Made by a program: the position numbers and the translations under genes
NCBI RefSeq assembly: GCF_025698545.1
Contig: NC_068567.1
Span: 60,269,371 to 60,333,370, forward strand
Reading direction: 5' to 3'
Origin: Gossypium raimondii
Lineage: Eukaryota > Streptophyta > Magnoliopsida > Malvales > Malvaceae
DNA length: 64,000 bases
Notes under the pieces: model-generated
The model's input: only the letters and a program-made list of their open reading frames with translations
The model's database searches: none
What the model was told of the DNA's origin: nothing
In this document: one piece after another, positions 48,495 to 61,181 of the stretch
Layout: every line of letters starts with the position of its first letter
How positions within the stretch are numbered: the stretch's first letter is position 1

Positions 48495-50613
48495 TGTAAT
48501 AAGCCCAATTGTCCAGGCCCGTATGCTAGCCCAATACAACAAAACAAAAAAAACTAAGTAAAACCCTAGCCCTTTTCTGCCTCAGCACCACAACCCCCAC
48601 GCCTCCAGCGAGTTCCAGGCGCCGCACGTCTCGGGCTTCCTCTCCACGTACAGGCGCCATTTTTGCCACCGAATCTACAAGAACGGAGGCACACAAACGC
48701 AAAATAACAAAAATAGGAAGATTTGGTGTTATGGCTTTGATTTTGTTTTGATTTTTTCTGCTATAAAAAGCCAATCAAATCTGTTTAAACAGAGGGGGGG
48801 AGTGTAACGAAAAGATAGAGAGAAAATATACTGAAAAAGTTTTTTCAAAGGTGAATTGCTTTTAGTTTTTCTGTTCTTTTTTTTATTTTTCCATTTATTT
48901 TTCATTTAAAATAAAAAAGGAGAAAGAAAAGAAAACTTACCTGAGTCGGGATCGGGATAGGGATCGGCGCCGGAATTCGGACCGATTGAATCGCTTGAAC
49001 GGCGGCTCAAAAGGGGGCTAGGGTCGAAACCCTAGCGAAGGAAAATGGGCGGCCCTCCTTTGTTTTTTTAAGGGACCCTGCAAAATATTTTTTTAGGTTT
49101 TTTTTTCTTTTAAATAACACTTGCAAAAGCAGCCAGTATGGGGGCATGACCATGACGGCGACCAACCCGATCTCGGGATCCGCGCACTTTTTTAAATGGG
49201 CCAATTGCTCATTTGGTCCTCTGTTTTATGAAGGGTGTTTGAATCGGTCTTTTATTTCTTTAAAATTTGGTCGTGTGTTTTATTCTTGTTTTAATTTGGT
49301 CCATGTTCTCATAGCGTTTGGGAAATTGGGTAAATTACCCTTCGATCCTCCAATTGTTGCGCGCGTCTTAATTTGGTTTTTTTCTATTTTCATCTTTAAA
49401 TTTAGCTTCAAAATTTGTTTATTTTCAATTTAATCCTTAATTTGTTGTTTTAGTTTTTATTAATTATGTTATATTTATTATTATTATACTCTTAGTACGC
49501 ATATGTACAATGTATATATATACTTTACACGTTTTAAATACATATATATATATATATATTTTACTTTATTCTATTTTCATATTTTTATATATACATATAT
49601 ATATACCCATAATTTATTAATGTATTATACTTTTTTATTTATATTTTATATTTTATTTTCATGACTTTTGTACACACATCTATACATATATTTACATTTT
49701 GTAATTCAAAATACACATTTTATACTATATATATATATATACATTTTTTTGATATTGCGAGTTATTATAAACATTTTTATTATTCTATGTATACTCTATT
49801 ATTTATATACATATTATACATATATATAGGTGTTTCAATATTCATATCGTATTTTTTACAATTTACCATGTACATATACCTATACATTTTTTATTTTTTA
49901 TTTTGTAAATATATATTCATATATGCTTTAGGTTAAAGTTTTTGTCTCATATTATACACTAACTTTTAACATACCCTTTTTGAAAATATTTTGGTTTTTA
50001 CCATTCATCAAAATTATTTTCTTGATTTAAAGGTTTTTTTTGAATAAAAGTATTTTTGGAAGTTTGGGATTTTCGAGGAAAATTGAGCCCTAACGTATTG
50101 GGTTCTGATTTTCTTTGTCAATCTTAAATGACTGAGAACATTTTTATTCAAAATGCATAAAAATCATTTTTGGGAACTTAACTTGTTGTGCCCTAACGTA
50201 TTGGGTGTGGCATGTTACTTTCTCGAAATGAAGATTTTCGTGTAAAATAAAAGTGATATTCAAGTTTGGGGAATTATGAGGAATTGTACCCTAACGTATT
50301 GGGACTCGATTTCGGTACATGACTTGAACAATTGGATATCCTTTTGCAAATTTCATCATTCAAGCTTATTTTAAAATCTTTTTAACTTTCGACACAAAAG
50401 ACATCAAATAATCAATTTGGTACCGATTTTGGGCGTTACGAGGGTGCTAACCCTTCCTCGTCATGTAATCGACTCCGAACTGCTTTTCAAAATTGCACGA
50501 ATAATTTTTAAGGTGGGCCGGTCACACCTTAATAAAGGATCGGTGGCGACTCCAGTTTTTATTTTTTAAAGTCGACAACCAAATTTTTTTGTTTTCAAAA
50601 AACAGTTTCGACA
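48495..50613 (+). repeat. 5' LTR of the outer element
   Basis: Starts TGTAATAAGCCCAATTG and ends CAGTTTCGACA. Contains three AACGTATTGGG words (50093-50300) and GGGCGTTACGAGGGTGCTAA, which appear inverted in the LTR at 20968-23237. Confidence 0.8.
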
Positions 50614-50633
50614 GCTTGGCGACTCCGTGGGGA
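50614..50633 (+). other. Probable primer-binding site of the outer element
   Basis: GCTTGGCGACTCCGTGGGGA directly follows the LTR. A TGGCGAC-type sequence in this place is what tRNA-primed plant gypsy elements of the Tat group show; the priming tRNA was not identified here. Confidence 0.5.
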
Positions 50634-51744
50634 CTTAGAGAGTCGAGCCATAAACTGATTATATTTGTCTTTATGTCGAAAATCAAAAGTTTTTTAAAAA
50701 AAATTTCATGAGTTCCCTTCGTATTCATTGAGTTTTGGTATGTTGGCAACTCTGCATTTGCATTTTGCATTTTACCCTTTAAGTGGGAGCGAGAAACTAG
50801 TCCTTCGTGAGGTTTTCACCTCCGTGCAGGGTAGTGGATCACTTCCGGGATACATCCGTACCTATGTCTTCGTGAGATTTTCATCTCCGTGCAGCCATAG
50901 GGAAATGTATCCCCCTGAACTGAACTCGATCTATATGAGCCTATAATGGGTGAGGATCGAAGAATCTGCTGGTTCGGGTACCCTTACTCTAGAAACTAAA
51001 CCTCATATAGTGAGCTTTAAGAACTTGCCCTAGGTAGAGCTATACCAAACCTTAGAGGATTCCTGAATAAATGTTCTGGCTATTTCATGTTTGTATTGTA
51101 TTATATCTTTTTGGTGGGATACTGACTTGGTTTTATTTTGTTTTGATTGCATGACATCATTATTGCATTGCATTTGCATCTTAGAAAAGAGATGTTGATT
51201 CGAGTTCGATTACTAAATAGAGAGCTTGTCATAAGAAAATGGGTTTCTTGATAAAGTGGATGACAATATGGTTGTCTGAATATGGTCCAAGAAAACGTGA
51301 TAAGAGAAGGGTGATGGAGGAATACATAACTTTACTTCGTGCCTCAAGGTCAAGCTGATTATTCAAGAGTTTCTGACATTCCAACTACCTTAAAGAAGTT
51401 GAGGAGCATTACGGGGATGAGCAGACGTTGGATTATAACCAGGATCAAGTAAAAAAGAGGTAGAGGAGATACCCCTTTTGAAGAATTCGCAAGATTTATC
51501 TTAGCATCCAGAGGAAGAAGGAGAAGATGTCCTCGCTTGGAGCATGAGGGCAAAGCCGTATATATATATCCGCTTTATGTAAAGAAATTTATCTTCTAGA
51601 AAAGTTTTCTAAATGGAATTGAATCAGAATCAACGTCTCTTTTTGCATTCATCCCATGCATTTGCATTACATAGCATCATATGCATTTAAAATCCATTGA
51701 AAGAGCCTAATTAAGTAGAATTATTTCAGTTAAATTGGAAAACC

Positions 51745-52727
51745 AGCACCCTCACGGCACCCAAGCAAAGGCTAGAGAAATGGACCAAAGGTTGGAGAAA
51801 TTAGAGCAAATGCAAGTGCGGATACAAGAACAATTGACCAAATTTTAGCAAGATATGAGAGATCAGCTATTAGACTTCCAAAGAGATATAATGAGCCAAT
51901 TAACCTAGCTATTGGGTAAATGGTTAGAAAAAGGGAAAAGTCCAGCAGTTCACTTTGGGGATAATAATGAAGACCCTGCCTATCCCCCAAAATTTATCCC
52001 AATAAGTGTTCAGATTCAGCCGGATGCACACCCACGAGGGGCACTCTTTACTATCAGGCCTCAACAATATCAGACTGGTACATCGACACTGATGAATCAC
52101 TCGACAGGCCTAGGTTGTAATCTAAGAGGCAATCTAACCAGTCCTGTTACCCTTAATGACCCAGCAGACACAAAACAGGCAAGAGTAGAGCGCCCAGATA
52201 CTGTAAAAGCCCCAAGGAATAAGGGGAATAAGGTGGATACTGCAAGTAGGTACAATAGGGGCTACTCAAAACCAACTACTGTGGGGCAGCCAAAGACAAA
52301 GACCACTAACCATCAGGCCCCTTTAAAGCAAGAACCTTGCATGAGAACAAATACAGGAAGGCTTCAGCTCGCACCCATACCGATGTCGTATAGAGAGTTA
52401 TATCAAGGCTTATTTGATGAACACGTTGTTTCTCCTTTTCATGTGAAGCCTCTACAACCTCCGTATCCTGAATGGTATGATGCGAACGCACAATGTGACT
52501 ACCATGTAACAATTACAGGACATTCAATAGAAAATTGCACTGCCTTCAAGAAGCTGGTTGAGAGACTCATCAACATGGGTGTTGTCAAGTTTGGTGACTC
52601 ATCGAGTGCAGAAAATTCACTACCCAATCACATTGATAATGGGATGAATACGACATATGAAGAAGAATTGGAAAGCGTTCATATCAATGCCGTATATGAA
52701 GACACACTTGAAAAGGGACCTTGTTAG
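51745..52727 (+). pseudogene. Gag remnant of the outer element, internally deleted
   Basis: An early coiled-coil-like stretch (LEKLEQMQVRIQEQL) is broken by a stop near 51847. A frame open from 51912 to 52727 then continues with a Pro-rich part (YPPKFIPI, TIRPQQYQTG). It passes straight to the late gag part with a Cys-poor knuckle-like block (NAQCDYHVTITGHSIENC, KLVERLINMGVVKF). The central capsid region normal for this gag type is absent, yet the frame stays open for 271 codons across the gap. Whether it is translated is unknown. Confidence 0.65.
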
Positions 52728-53860
52728 GTATCCACCCTTATAAACTTGAGAGCGTCTAAATAATCGGATTGTAAAAGGAATCTCTGTAGCATCTAGGGCT
52801 TACTTAGAGTAATGGTCAGAACACACTTGTTGCTTTCAGCCTAAAAGTAATAAGAATTTCTTTGTGAAATAGGCTCACGTCTGAATATTATTATTTTAAT
52901 GAATACATTATTGCAATCATCTTTGAGCAAATGTTCTTTCAGTCTTTATGTTTTCTTCATTCTTTTGGATTTTTTCTGCCAAACCATTCATTCGTTCATT
53001 CATATTATTCATATATTCTTTTGTATATTCTTTGGTACCCACTATGGGTCCCCAAATATCAATGACATGAGTGACGCTCACATGCACTCGAATCTCCTTT
53101 TGAGTGAGACATGTGTTTAGAAGGATCTCATAACTTTGAAGATGACATGGATTGTAGCTTATCTCCAGACTTATTGAGGATGGTAGAGTAAGAGGATAGA
53201 CAGATCCTACCTTACAAAGAATCATTAAAAGTTGTGAGCTTGGTGAAGATTGGAATTAATATGACTTCAAAGACAAAGCTGAGCTACTTCAAGAATTCAA
53301 AGATGTCTACGCATGGTCATACCAGGATATTCCTAGGTTAAGCACTGTCACTACAATCTGAGCAACAACACGATATTAGAAATTTACAGTATGTTCAAGA
53401 TTAATATCATGAATGATGCAGTGAAAACTCTACCGGAGCAGTGCCTCTCTCTTTAGTTTATCACGGTTTTTTCTATTGAAGTTAAAATTCTTTCTCTCCG
53501 GGTATTGGCTGAGCAAGTTGGATGAAACAGAATAGATCCGATCGCAATGTGATCAATTGAACTTGATAGAAGGAAGAAGGCTAAAAGCTATTCATCACGG
53601 TCAGATGTGCCAGAAATGAATGATGCGAGCCTATAACAAAAGGTTCATCCTAGAGAATTCCACGAGGGTGACCAAATGTTGAAGATCCTCCATCTACAAA
53701 AAATATGATGGAGGGAAACAGATGCCAAATTAGAAGGGTTCAGATCTTATAAAGAAAGCATTTTATAGGGAAGCTTTTATTTATAAGTGAAATGGATGGT
53801 AAAGATTTTCCAAGCCTTGTAAACTCAAATTCCGTTAGGAAGTACTTTTCCTAAAAGGTG
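52728..53860 (+). pseudogene. Scattered pol relics of the outer element
   Basis: After the gag remnant, frames are full of stops. Near 53240-53340 a block resembles the segment before reverse transcriptase. From about 53550 to 53820 parts of the integrase C-terminus can be read in changing frames (LIEGRRLKAIHHGQM, KVHPREFHEGD, LLFISEMDGKDFPS). Reverse transcriptase and RNase H are not present. No function expected. Confidence 0.6.
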
Positions 53861-54070
53861 GGACCAAGATGAAAGCCTACAAAGGGCGCTTTGAGTAAAA
53901 AAAAAGGGCCAAGGTGAAACCCTACAAATGGGCTCTTTGAGTCAAAAAAAAAGAGAGAGACCAGGGTGAAACCCTACAAAGGGAGCCTTGAGTAAAAAAA
54001 AAATGGAGAGGCTAAGGTGAAAACCCGCAAATGGCACCTTAGACCAAAGGGGATTTGAGTTGAAAACCCA
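53836..54070 (+). repeat. Purine-rich tandem repeats in the outer element
   Basis: Four diverged units of AAGGTGAAACCCTACAAAGGG followed by a GCGCTTTGAGT-like word and an A run (8-10 A). Non-coding array just after the pol relics. Confidence 0.75.
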
Positions 54071-54162
54071 AAAAGGGCGGCTCAAATATTGATCAAAATG
54101 GCACTTGAAGTTATCAGAGCAGCTCAAATATGACCAGAATGGGGCATGTAGTGGTCTTGCTA

Positions 54163-56444
54163 TGTAATGGCCCAAATTTGAGGTTATCGGAACAGTGGTT
54201 TCGGGACCACAAATCCGATGAGAAAAATTTTATTTTTCTTATATTTTTATGGTCTACAATTTCACAAAATGATTTCGTGAAAATTTCGTTCGAAAATTTC
54301 GACGTTTGGGCACTCAATTTAGTCGAAAGGACTAAATTGTAAAAGTGCAAAAGTTGAGTTCTACATGTTAGAGGTGTCCAATTGTTATGAAACTTTAAAT
54401 TGGAGGTCCTTATATGGTAATTATACCATTGGTAACTTGGTAGACAAAAATGGACATGAGATAAGTGAAATAGAAAATTTTTAAGTTAGGGGCAATTTGG
54501 TAATCTAGTAATTAAAATGAATTAAAAGGGAAAAAGATGGCAAAAATCATCATCTTCTTCATATGAACGAAATCAGCAAGGGGGGAAGCCATAGTTAGGG
54601 TTTTCAAGCTTCCAAGCTCCATAATCAAGAAGTACGAAACTCGAGGTTAGACAAAGGGAAGAATAAAGTTGAAGACTAAGTTGGTGAATTTGGCTATAAT
54701 TGGTACCGAGGTAAGTTTACGGTAAATAAATGCAATATTTCAATATTTATTATCAATGATGTTAATTTCCAGCAATTATGAATTTATTTTATGAATTTAT
54801 TTGATGATGATCCAAGCATGAGATGATAGAGAATTAAAATTTGAAAGTCCGTTGATACATAAGGATGGTAATCGGATACGAATGTCATGACATTTGGGTA
54901 AAGAGATCCCATGTAAGACCATGTCGGGACATGGCATTGGCATCCTTAAGATCATAAGAGGTCCCTCAGAAGACCATGTGCGGGACATGGCATGGGCACC
55001 GAGACGAGAGGTCCCATGTAAGACCATGTCCAGGACATGGCGTTATATCGAGATGAGAGGTCCCTATAAGACCATGTCAGGACATGGCATGGGCACTAAC
55101 ATGAGAACATCCCATGTAAGACCATGTGGGACATGGCTTTGGCATGTTATTATCGAAGAGACCCGAGTATCCTTATTATTCCAATGTAGCTCAACGGGCT
55201 TGTAAATGAATCATGTTCATGAAAGTTCGGTTTAAAGCATAAATGGCAAGCTCGGGTAAGTTGTAAGACTTAAGAACTTATTATACTATCAATTGATGTT
55301 CAACGATGCAGCAAGGATTGAGTAAGTTATGCACACAAGTATTCTAAGTAAACAAGTAAGAGAACTAGTATGAGATTAACTAAAGAGTAAACTAGAGATG
55401 TAGACATTGAGTTTAATTATTTAAGTTAAATATTGTTATTTATTTGCTAGTAAACTTACTAAGCTTTATGCTTACTTCTTTTATTTCTCTTTCTCTTATA
55501 GTATTGCAAAGCTACTTCAAGGATCCTAAAGAAGTCGGAGATCGTCCACACTATCAACTACAACCGCTTTCGGTATTTTATATCGAAACACGTTTGAGTT
55601 ATGGCATGTATAGGGATTTAGTTTTTTGTATGTTTGTAATGATGATTTTGCTAATGAGTGATGTGTAAGTATTTGATGATGTATGGTCATTAAAATGGTT
55701 AAGGATGAAGGTGTTTGTTGTTATGAAAGATTAGGTGATAAATTATGCATGGAAATCATGAAAGGATAAAATTTTGCAAAGAAACAGAATTCAGGCAGCA
55801 CAGTGACGTGAATTTGAAAAATCACCCAAGATAGTATAAAATGAATTAGAGGGTGAATAATATATGGAATTGAAGCTTGTTGAGTCTATTTTCATAGAAA
55901 AATAACGGTGTAGAAAAAGGAAATTTATATTTTAAGATATGTGAATTTTCGTGAGACAGGGTCAGAACAGTTTTTGGAGTCCCCTGTTCTTAGTTTAGAA
56001 AATAATTACAAATTGTACAAAAATGGTTATGAGTTTAAATTTACATGCTTAGATTCCTTAATGAGTCTATTTTCTGTAGGAACAAGTGGGAATAGCATAT
56101 GAAAATCCTATAACGAGAAAAGTTATTTTTAGTAACAAGAGGTCAGAATAGTCGAATGGTGAAACAGGGAGACTTTAACTAATAAACTGTACTAATTGGC
56201 TGAACCAAAATTCTAAAAATTTTATGGTGAGTAGATATATGAGTCTAGTTTCAGGAAAATTTACGGAATTAAATTTCGAGTTCTGTAGCTCAAGTTATAA
56301 TTAATTTAGTAACTGCTGCGCGATTGGACAGATTTGCTGTAAATAGTGAAATAAATTTTCAAACCTAGTTTTATGCTCAATTGGTAAGATAAGCTAAGTA
56401 ATGCCTCGTGCTCGACTCGAAACGGTCTCGGGTAAGGGTGTTAC
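54163..56444 (+). repeat. 5' LTR of the inner element
   Basis: TGTAATGGCCC...GGTGTTACA ends. Differs from the 3' LTR mainly by one- or two-base gaps. Carries the palindromic ACCATGT/ACATGG array at 54905-55140. Confidence 0.93.
54905..55140 (+). repeat. Array of short palindromes in the LTR
   Basis: Five units of AGACCATGT...ACATGGC spaced by GGCATTGGC-, CGAGATGAGAGGTCCC-like linkers. Within each unit CCATGTCC and GGACATGG can pair. The same array lies in the 3' LTR at about 61924-62156. Confidence 0.85.
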
Positions 56445-56451
56445 ATTTTAT

Positions 56452-56466
56452 TGGTATCGAGCAGGT
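56452..56466 (+). other. Primer-binding site of the inner element
   Basis: TGGTATCGAGCAGGT, eight bases after the LTR end. It equals the initiator-Met-tRNA site TGGTATCAGAGC of many plant LTR elements with one A missing, either mutation or a consensus error. Confidence 0.75.
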
Positions 56467-56581
56467 TTAGTCGATTCTCGAAATATGCAGATGAATAAGA
56501 GTCTACCTATACATGCCATACTTATATATTTTGATAGTGTGACGACTCTTGACGATTTTAAAATGTTTTCTTTTATAGTTA

Positions 56582-59500
56582 TGGATCCCGAACGAGCTAG
56601 TACAGATGAAGTAGAGAGTAATGCGCCTATTCCCTTGAAGGGGCGGTGCCATCGATGTTAATGTTAGTGAAAGACACGCATCGAGATAGGCAGGGAGGAG
56701 GAGCTAGAAAGCCTTCTTACAAGCCATGATCGATTGGTTTGCCGAGTTCGTTCGCATTTAATCCGGCTATAAGACCTCCACCCCTCAAGAATCACAGGTT
56801 CCCCATGTAGCTTCCCAATTTCTGGTATAGTTATCGGGAGAGACCACTGTTGATAAGATTAGGAAGCAAGGGGTGAAGAATTTGGGCTACCAAAGATGAT
56901 GATGCGAAAAAGCGACTCGGCTTGAGAATACAATCGGGGTTTTGAAGAATTATCTTGTACTCGGAAGAATGTATAAAGTGTGTTGTTTCACTTCTTGAGA
57001 TTCACTTACCATTGGTGAAAGACCCTCATGTCAATAGTACCGAGTGAGAGGGTTACAGGATTTCTTTCAAGAGGAGTTTCGAAAGAAGTACATCAGCCAG
57101 AGATTTATAGATCAGAAAAGGAAGGAGTTTCTTGAGCTAAAACAAGGTAAAATGTCTGTGACTGAATATGAACGCGAATTTGTCAGACTTAGTAAGTATG
57201 CTCGGGAATTTGTATCCACTGAAGCTAACATGTGCAAGAGATTTGAAGATGGGCTTAATGATGACATCCGACTATCAGTGGGTGTATTGGAAATCAGAGA
57301 GTTTGTTGTTCTGGTAGAAAGAGCTTGTAAAGTAGAAGACTTGTTAAAAGAAAAAGAGAAGAGCAAAGCTCAAGTCGGAGCGCAGGATACAAAGAAGAGG
57401 CAAATGAGTTAATCATTTCATCTACATCTAAGAGGCCTAGGGAGCTCTCTAGCGGATCACATTTTCCACATATATATTCGGTCAAGCGAGTAGAAGATTC
57501 GAGGGTTTTAGAGCTCAAACCACTACAGCTTGCAAATCAAAGACTCGACCTCCTAGGCCTGAATGTTCTCGATGTGGGAGACGCCACCCCGGAGAGTGTA
57601 GAGCAGGTGAAAATGTTTGTTTTAGATGTGGAGCATCCGATCACTTTATTCGGGATTGTCCTGAAACAACTAAAAGAGAAGAAATAACGAGTGCGAGATC
57701 AGGTAATGCTCCTACCAGAGGTAGACCGCAGAGAAACCCAGGAGTGGGGGCGAGTAATAGGGGTGCATCCAGAGATTCAGCGGTTAGATCAGATGTTAGA
57801 GCACCTGCAAGATCATATGCTATTCGAGCTCGTGAAGAGGCGTCCTCTCCTGATATAATTACGGGTACATTTTCTCTTTATGACACTAATGTTATTGCAT
57901 TAATTGATCCTGGCTCTACACATTCATATATATGCACGAAATTAGTATTTGTTAAAAATTTGTCTGTTGAACCTACTGAATTTATGGTTAAAGTCTCTAA
58001 CCCCCTGGGCCAGTTTGTGATGGTGGATAAAGTTTGTAAAAATTGTCCACTGATGATAAAAGGTATTTGTTTCCCAGTTGACTTGATGTTATTGCCTTTT
58101 GATGAGTTTGATGTGATATTGGGCATGGATTGGTTAACTCAGCATGACGCAGTAGTAAACTGTAGACAGAAATATGTTGTACTGAAGTGCCAGAATGGAG
58201 AATTACTTGGTTAAATCGATCGATGGATGAATTATCGATGTAATTTCGATGATGTCACTCGTAGGTGTGTCGAAAAAGGGTATGATGTTTATTTGGCGTA
58301 TGTGTTGGATACTAAAGTATCTCGAGTCAAAGATCTGAGCGATGCCGATTGTATGTGAATTTTCGATGTGTTTCGGAGGAATTACCGGGTTGCCACCGAA
58401 AGAGAAGTGGAATTTTCTATAGATCCGATTCCTGAACTACCCCAATTTCTATAGCTCCGTGTCGTATGGCTCAAGCAGAGTTAAAAGAGTTAAAGGTACG
58501 ATTCAGGAACTTGTTGAGAGGTTTTGTTCGTCTCGAGTCATTCACCTTGGGGTGCTCCAGTTCTGTTTGTGAAAAAGAAAGACGGGTCTTTGAGATTGTG
58601 TATCGACTATCGACAACTCAATAAGGTAACTATAAAGAATAAGTACCCATTGCCTCGAATTGATGACTTATTTGATCAACCTGAAAGGTGCCACAGATTT
58701 TCAAAGATTGATCTCCGATCGGGTTATTACCGATTCGGGTAAAAGAGTCGATGTGCCAAAGACGACTTTCGAACCGGTATGGGCATTATGAGTTTCGGTT
58801 ATGCCGTTTGGGTTGACTAATGCACTGCAGATTCATGGATTTGATGAACCGGATATTCGCACCGTATCTAGATAGGTTTGTAGTAGTTTTTATTGATGAC
58901 ATTTTAGTTTATTCTCGGGATGAAACTGAGCATGCAGAACATTTGAAAATAGTGTTGCAAATTCTGCGCGAAAAGAAGCTTTATGCTAAATTCAGTAAAT
59001 GTGAATTTTGGCTTCAAGAGGTGGGTTTTCTCGGACATATTGTATCTGCAGAAGGCATCAGGGTAGATCCAAGTAAAATCTCAGCTATTGTCAATTGGAG
59101 TCCACCGGAAAATGTATCTGAAGTTAGAAGTTTCTTGGGATTAGCTGGGTATTATCGGAGATTTGTACAGGGGTTTTCTATGATAGCTTCTCCAATGACT
59201 CGTTTATTACAGAAAGATGTTAAATTTGAATGGATGATAAATGCCAAAGAAAGTTTTGACCGATTGAAGAAATTGTTGACTAAGCACCTGTGTTGGTACA
59301 AACCGAAATCGGGTAAGGAATTTATTATTTATAGTGATGCATCATTAAATGGTTTGGGTTGTGTCTTGATGCAAGAAGATAAAGTAATAGCCTATGCTTC
59401 AAGACAACTTAAGCCACATGAAAGAAACTACCCGTACATGATCTCGAGTTAGCGCTATTGTATTTGCATTGAAAATATGGCGGCATTATTTGTATGGTGA

Positions 59501-61160
59501 AAAGTGTCATATTTATACCGATCACAAAAGCTTGAAATATTTGATGACACGAAAGATTTGAATTTGAGACAACGCAGTGGCTTGAATTGATAAAGGATTA
59601 TGATTTGGTTATTGATTACCATCCGGTAAGGCTAACGTGGTAGTGATGCTTTGAGCCGAAAATCTCTATTTGCTTTACGAGCTATGAATACCGGTTGTCA
59701 CTTTCTAATGATGGTTCAATCATAGCTGAATTGAGAGCTAAATCGACATTTCGTCAACAAATATGTGAAGCTCAGAGGAATGATGAGAAATTACAGGCTA
59801 AACGGGTGCATTGTGAGTCAGGTAATGATTCAGAATTTCAGATTGGAACTGATGGTTGTTTATTATTTAGAGGTAGAGTATGTGTACCGAAGAATTCCGA
59901 GCTTATCTGTAAGATTCTACACGAGGCCCATAGCGGTACTATGTCTGTACATCCGGGGAGTAATAAAATGTATAATGACTTGAAAAAGATGTATTGGTGG
60001 CCGAGTATGAAACGTGATATCTCTGAGTTTGTATCAAGATGTTTAGTATGTCAGCAGGTTAAAGCTGAACATCAGGTACCTTTGGGGTTGCTTCAACCAA
60101 TCACTATACCGGAATGGAAATGGGAAAGAGTCACTATGGATTTTGTATCTGGGTTGCCGATGTCTCCAAAGAAGAAAGATGCCATTTGGGTAATTGTCGA
60201 TCGATTGACAAAGTCCGCGACTTTATCCCAAATGTATGGATTATTCTTTAGATAAATTGGTGAATTGTATATATCGAGATTGTTAGACTACATGGAGTGC
60301 TGTCTCCATTATATCGAATGAGATCCCGATTTACATCTCGTTTCGGAACAAATTACAAGAAGCTTTGGGTACTCGGTTGTATTTCAAGATCGCATTTCAT
60401 CCTCGAACGGATGGCCAATCTGGCGTGTAATTCGGTATTGGAAGATATGTCCGATGTTGCGTATTAGAGTTGCAAGGTAATTGGGAAATGTATCTACCTT
60501 TGATTGAATTTGCTTACAATAACGAGTTATCGATCTAGTATTAAAATGGCTCCGTATGAAGCTTTGTATGGTAGAAAATGTAGAACACCGTTATATTGGA
60601 TGAGCTCGTGAAAAGAAAATACACGGGTTGATTTGATCCGGAAATGAAGAAAAGTAAGGTGATTCGAGATAGTTTAAAGCGACTTCGATCGTCGAAGTCA
60701 TCGCCGATCTTAAACGAAGGAGATTGAATTTCGTGGGTGATAAAGTATTCTTAAAAGTGTCTCCTTGAAGAAAGTTCTCCGGTTCGGTCGAAAGGGTAAA
60801 TTGAGTCCAAGATTTATCGGACCATATGAGATTATAGAAAGAATTGGACCGATTGCTTACCGATTGGCTTTACCACGGAACTCGACAAAATTCATAATGT
60901 ATTTCATGTATCTATGCTACGACGGTATCGATCGGATCCTTCACATGTTATTACTCCAACAAGTAGAAATTCAATGGGATATGACTTATAATGAAGAACC
61001 GGTTAAAGTATTAGACGAGAAACAAAGGAGCTTAGAAACAAAAAGGTAAATCTGGTGAAAGTGCTATGGCAAAAGCACGGATTGAGGAAGCAACATGGGA
61101 ACCGAAGAGAAATGAGGAAGCAATACCGAATCTCTTTCTTGGTAAGATTTTCGAGGACGA
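56582..61160 (+). pseudogene. Gag-pol region of the inner element, multiply frameshifted
   Basis: Start MDPERAS at 56582; the frame breaks by 56660. Gag core 57044-57412 (FFQEEFRKKYISQRF). Two knuckles at about 57564-57660, the second a normal C-x2-C-x4-H-x4-C. Protease 57744-58214 with LIDPGSTHSY and GMDWL. Reverse transcriptase 58524-58742 and 58820-59452 with the FIDDIL active site. RNase H start [12 protein letters not shown] about 59332. Integrase 59695-60255 with an HHCC finger and the MDFVSGLPMS core. C-terminal part 60765-61049 (GRKGKLSPRFIGPYE). Frames shift or stop between nearly all of these. As written no full polyprotein can be made. Many breaks are single-base gaps (see findings). 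Confidence 0.9.
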
Positions 61161-61165
61161 AAATC

Positions 61166-61181
61166 CTAAAAAGGGGAGAGT
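61166..61181 (+). other. Polypurine tract of the inner element
   Basis: CTAAAAAGGGGAGAGT directly before the TGTAATGG start of the 3' LTR; primes plus-strand DNA synthesis in LTR elements. Confidence 0.8.
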
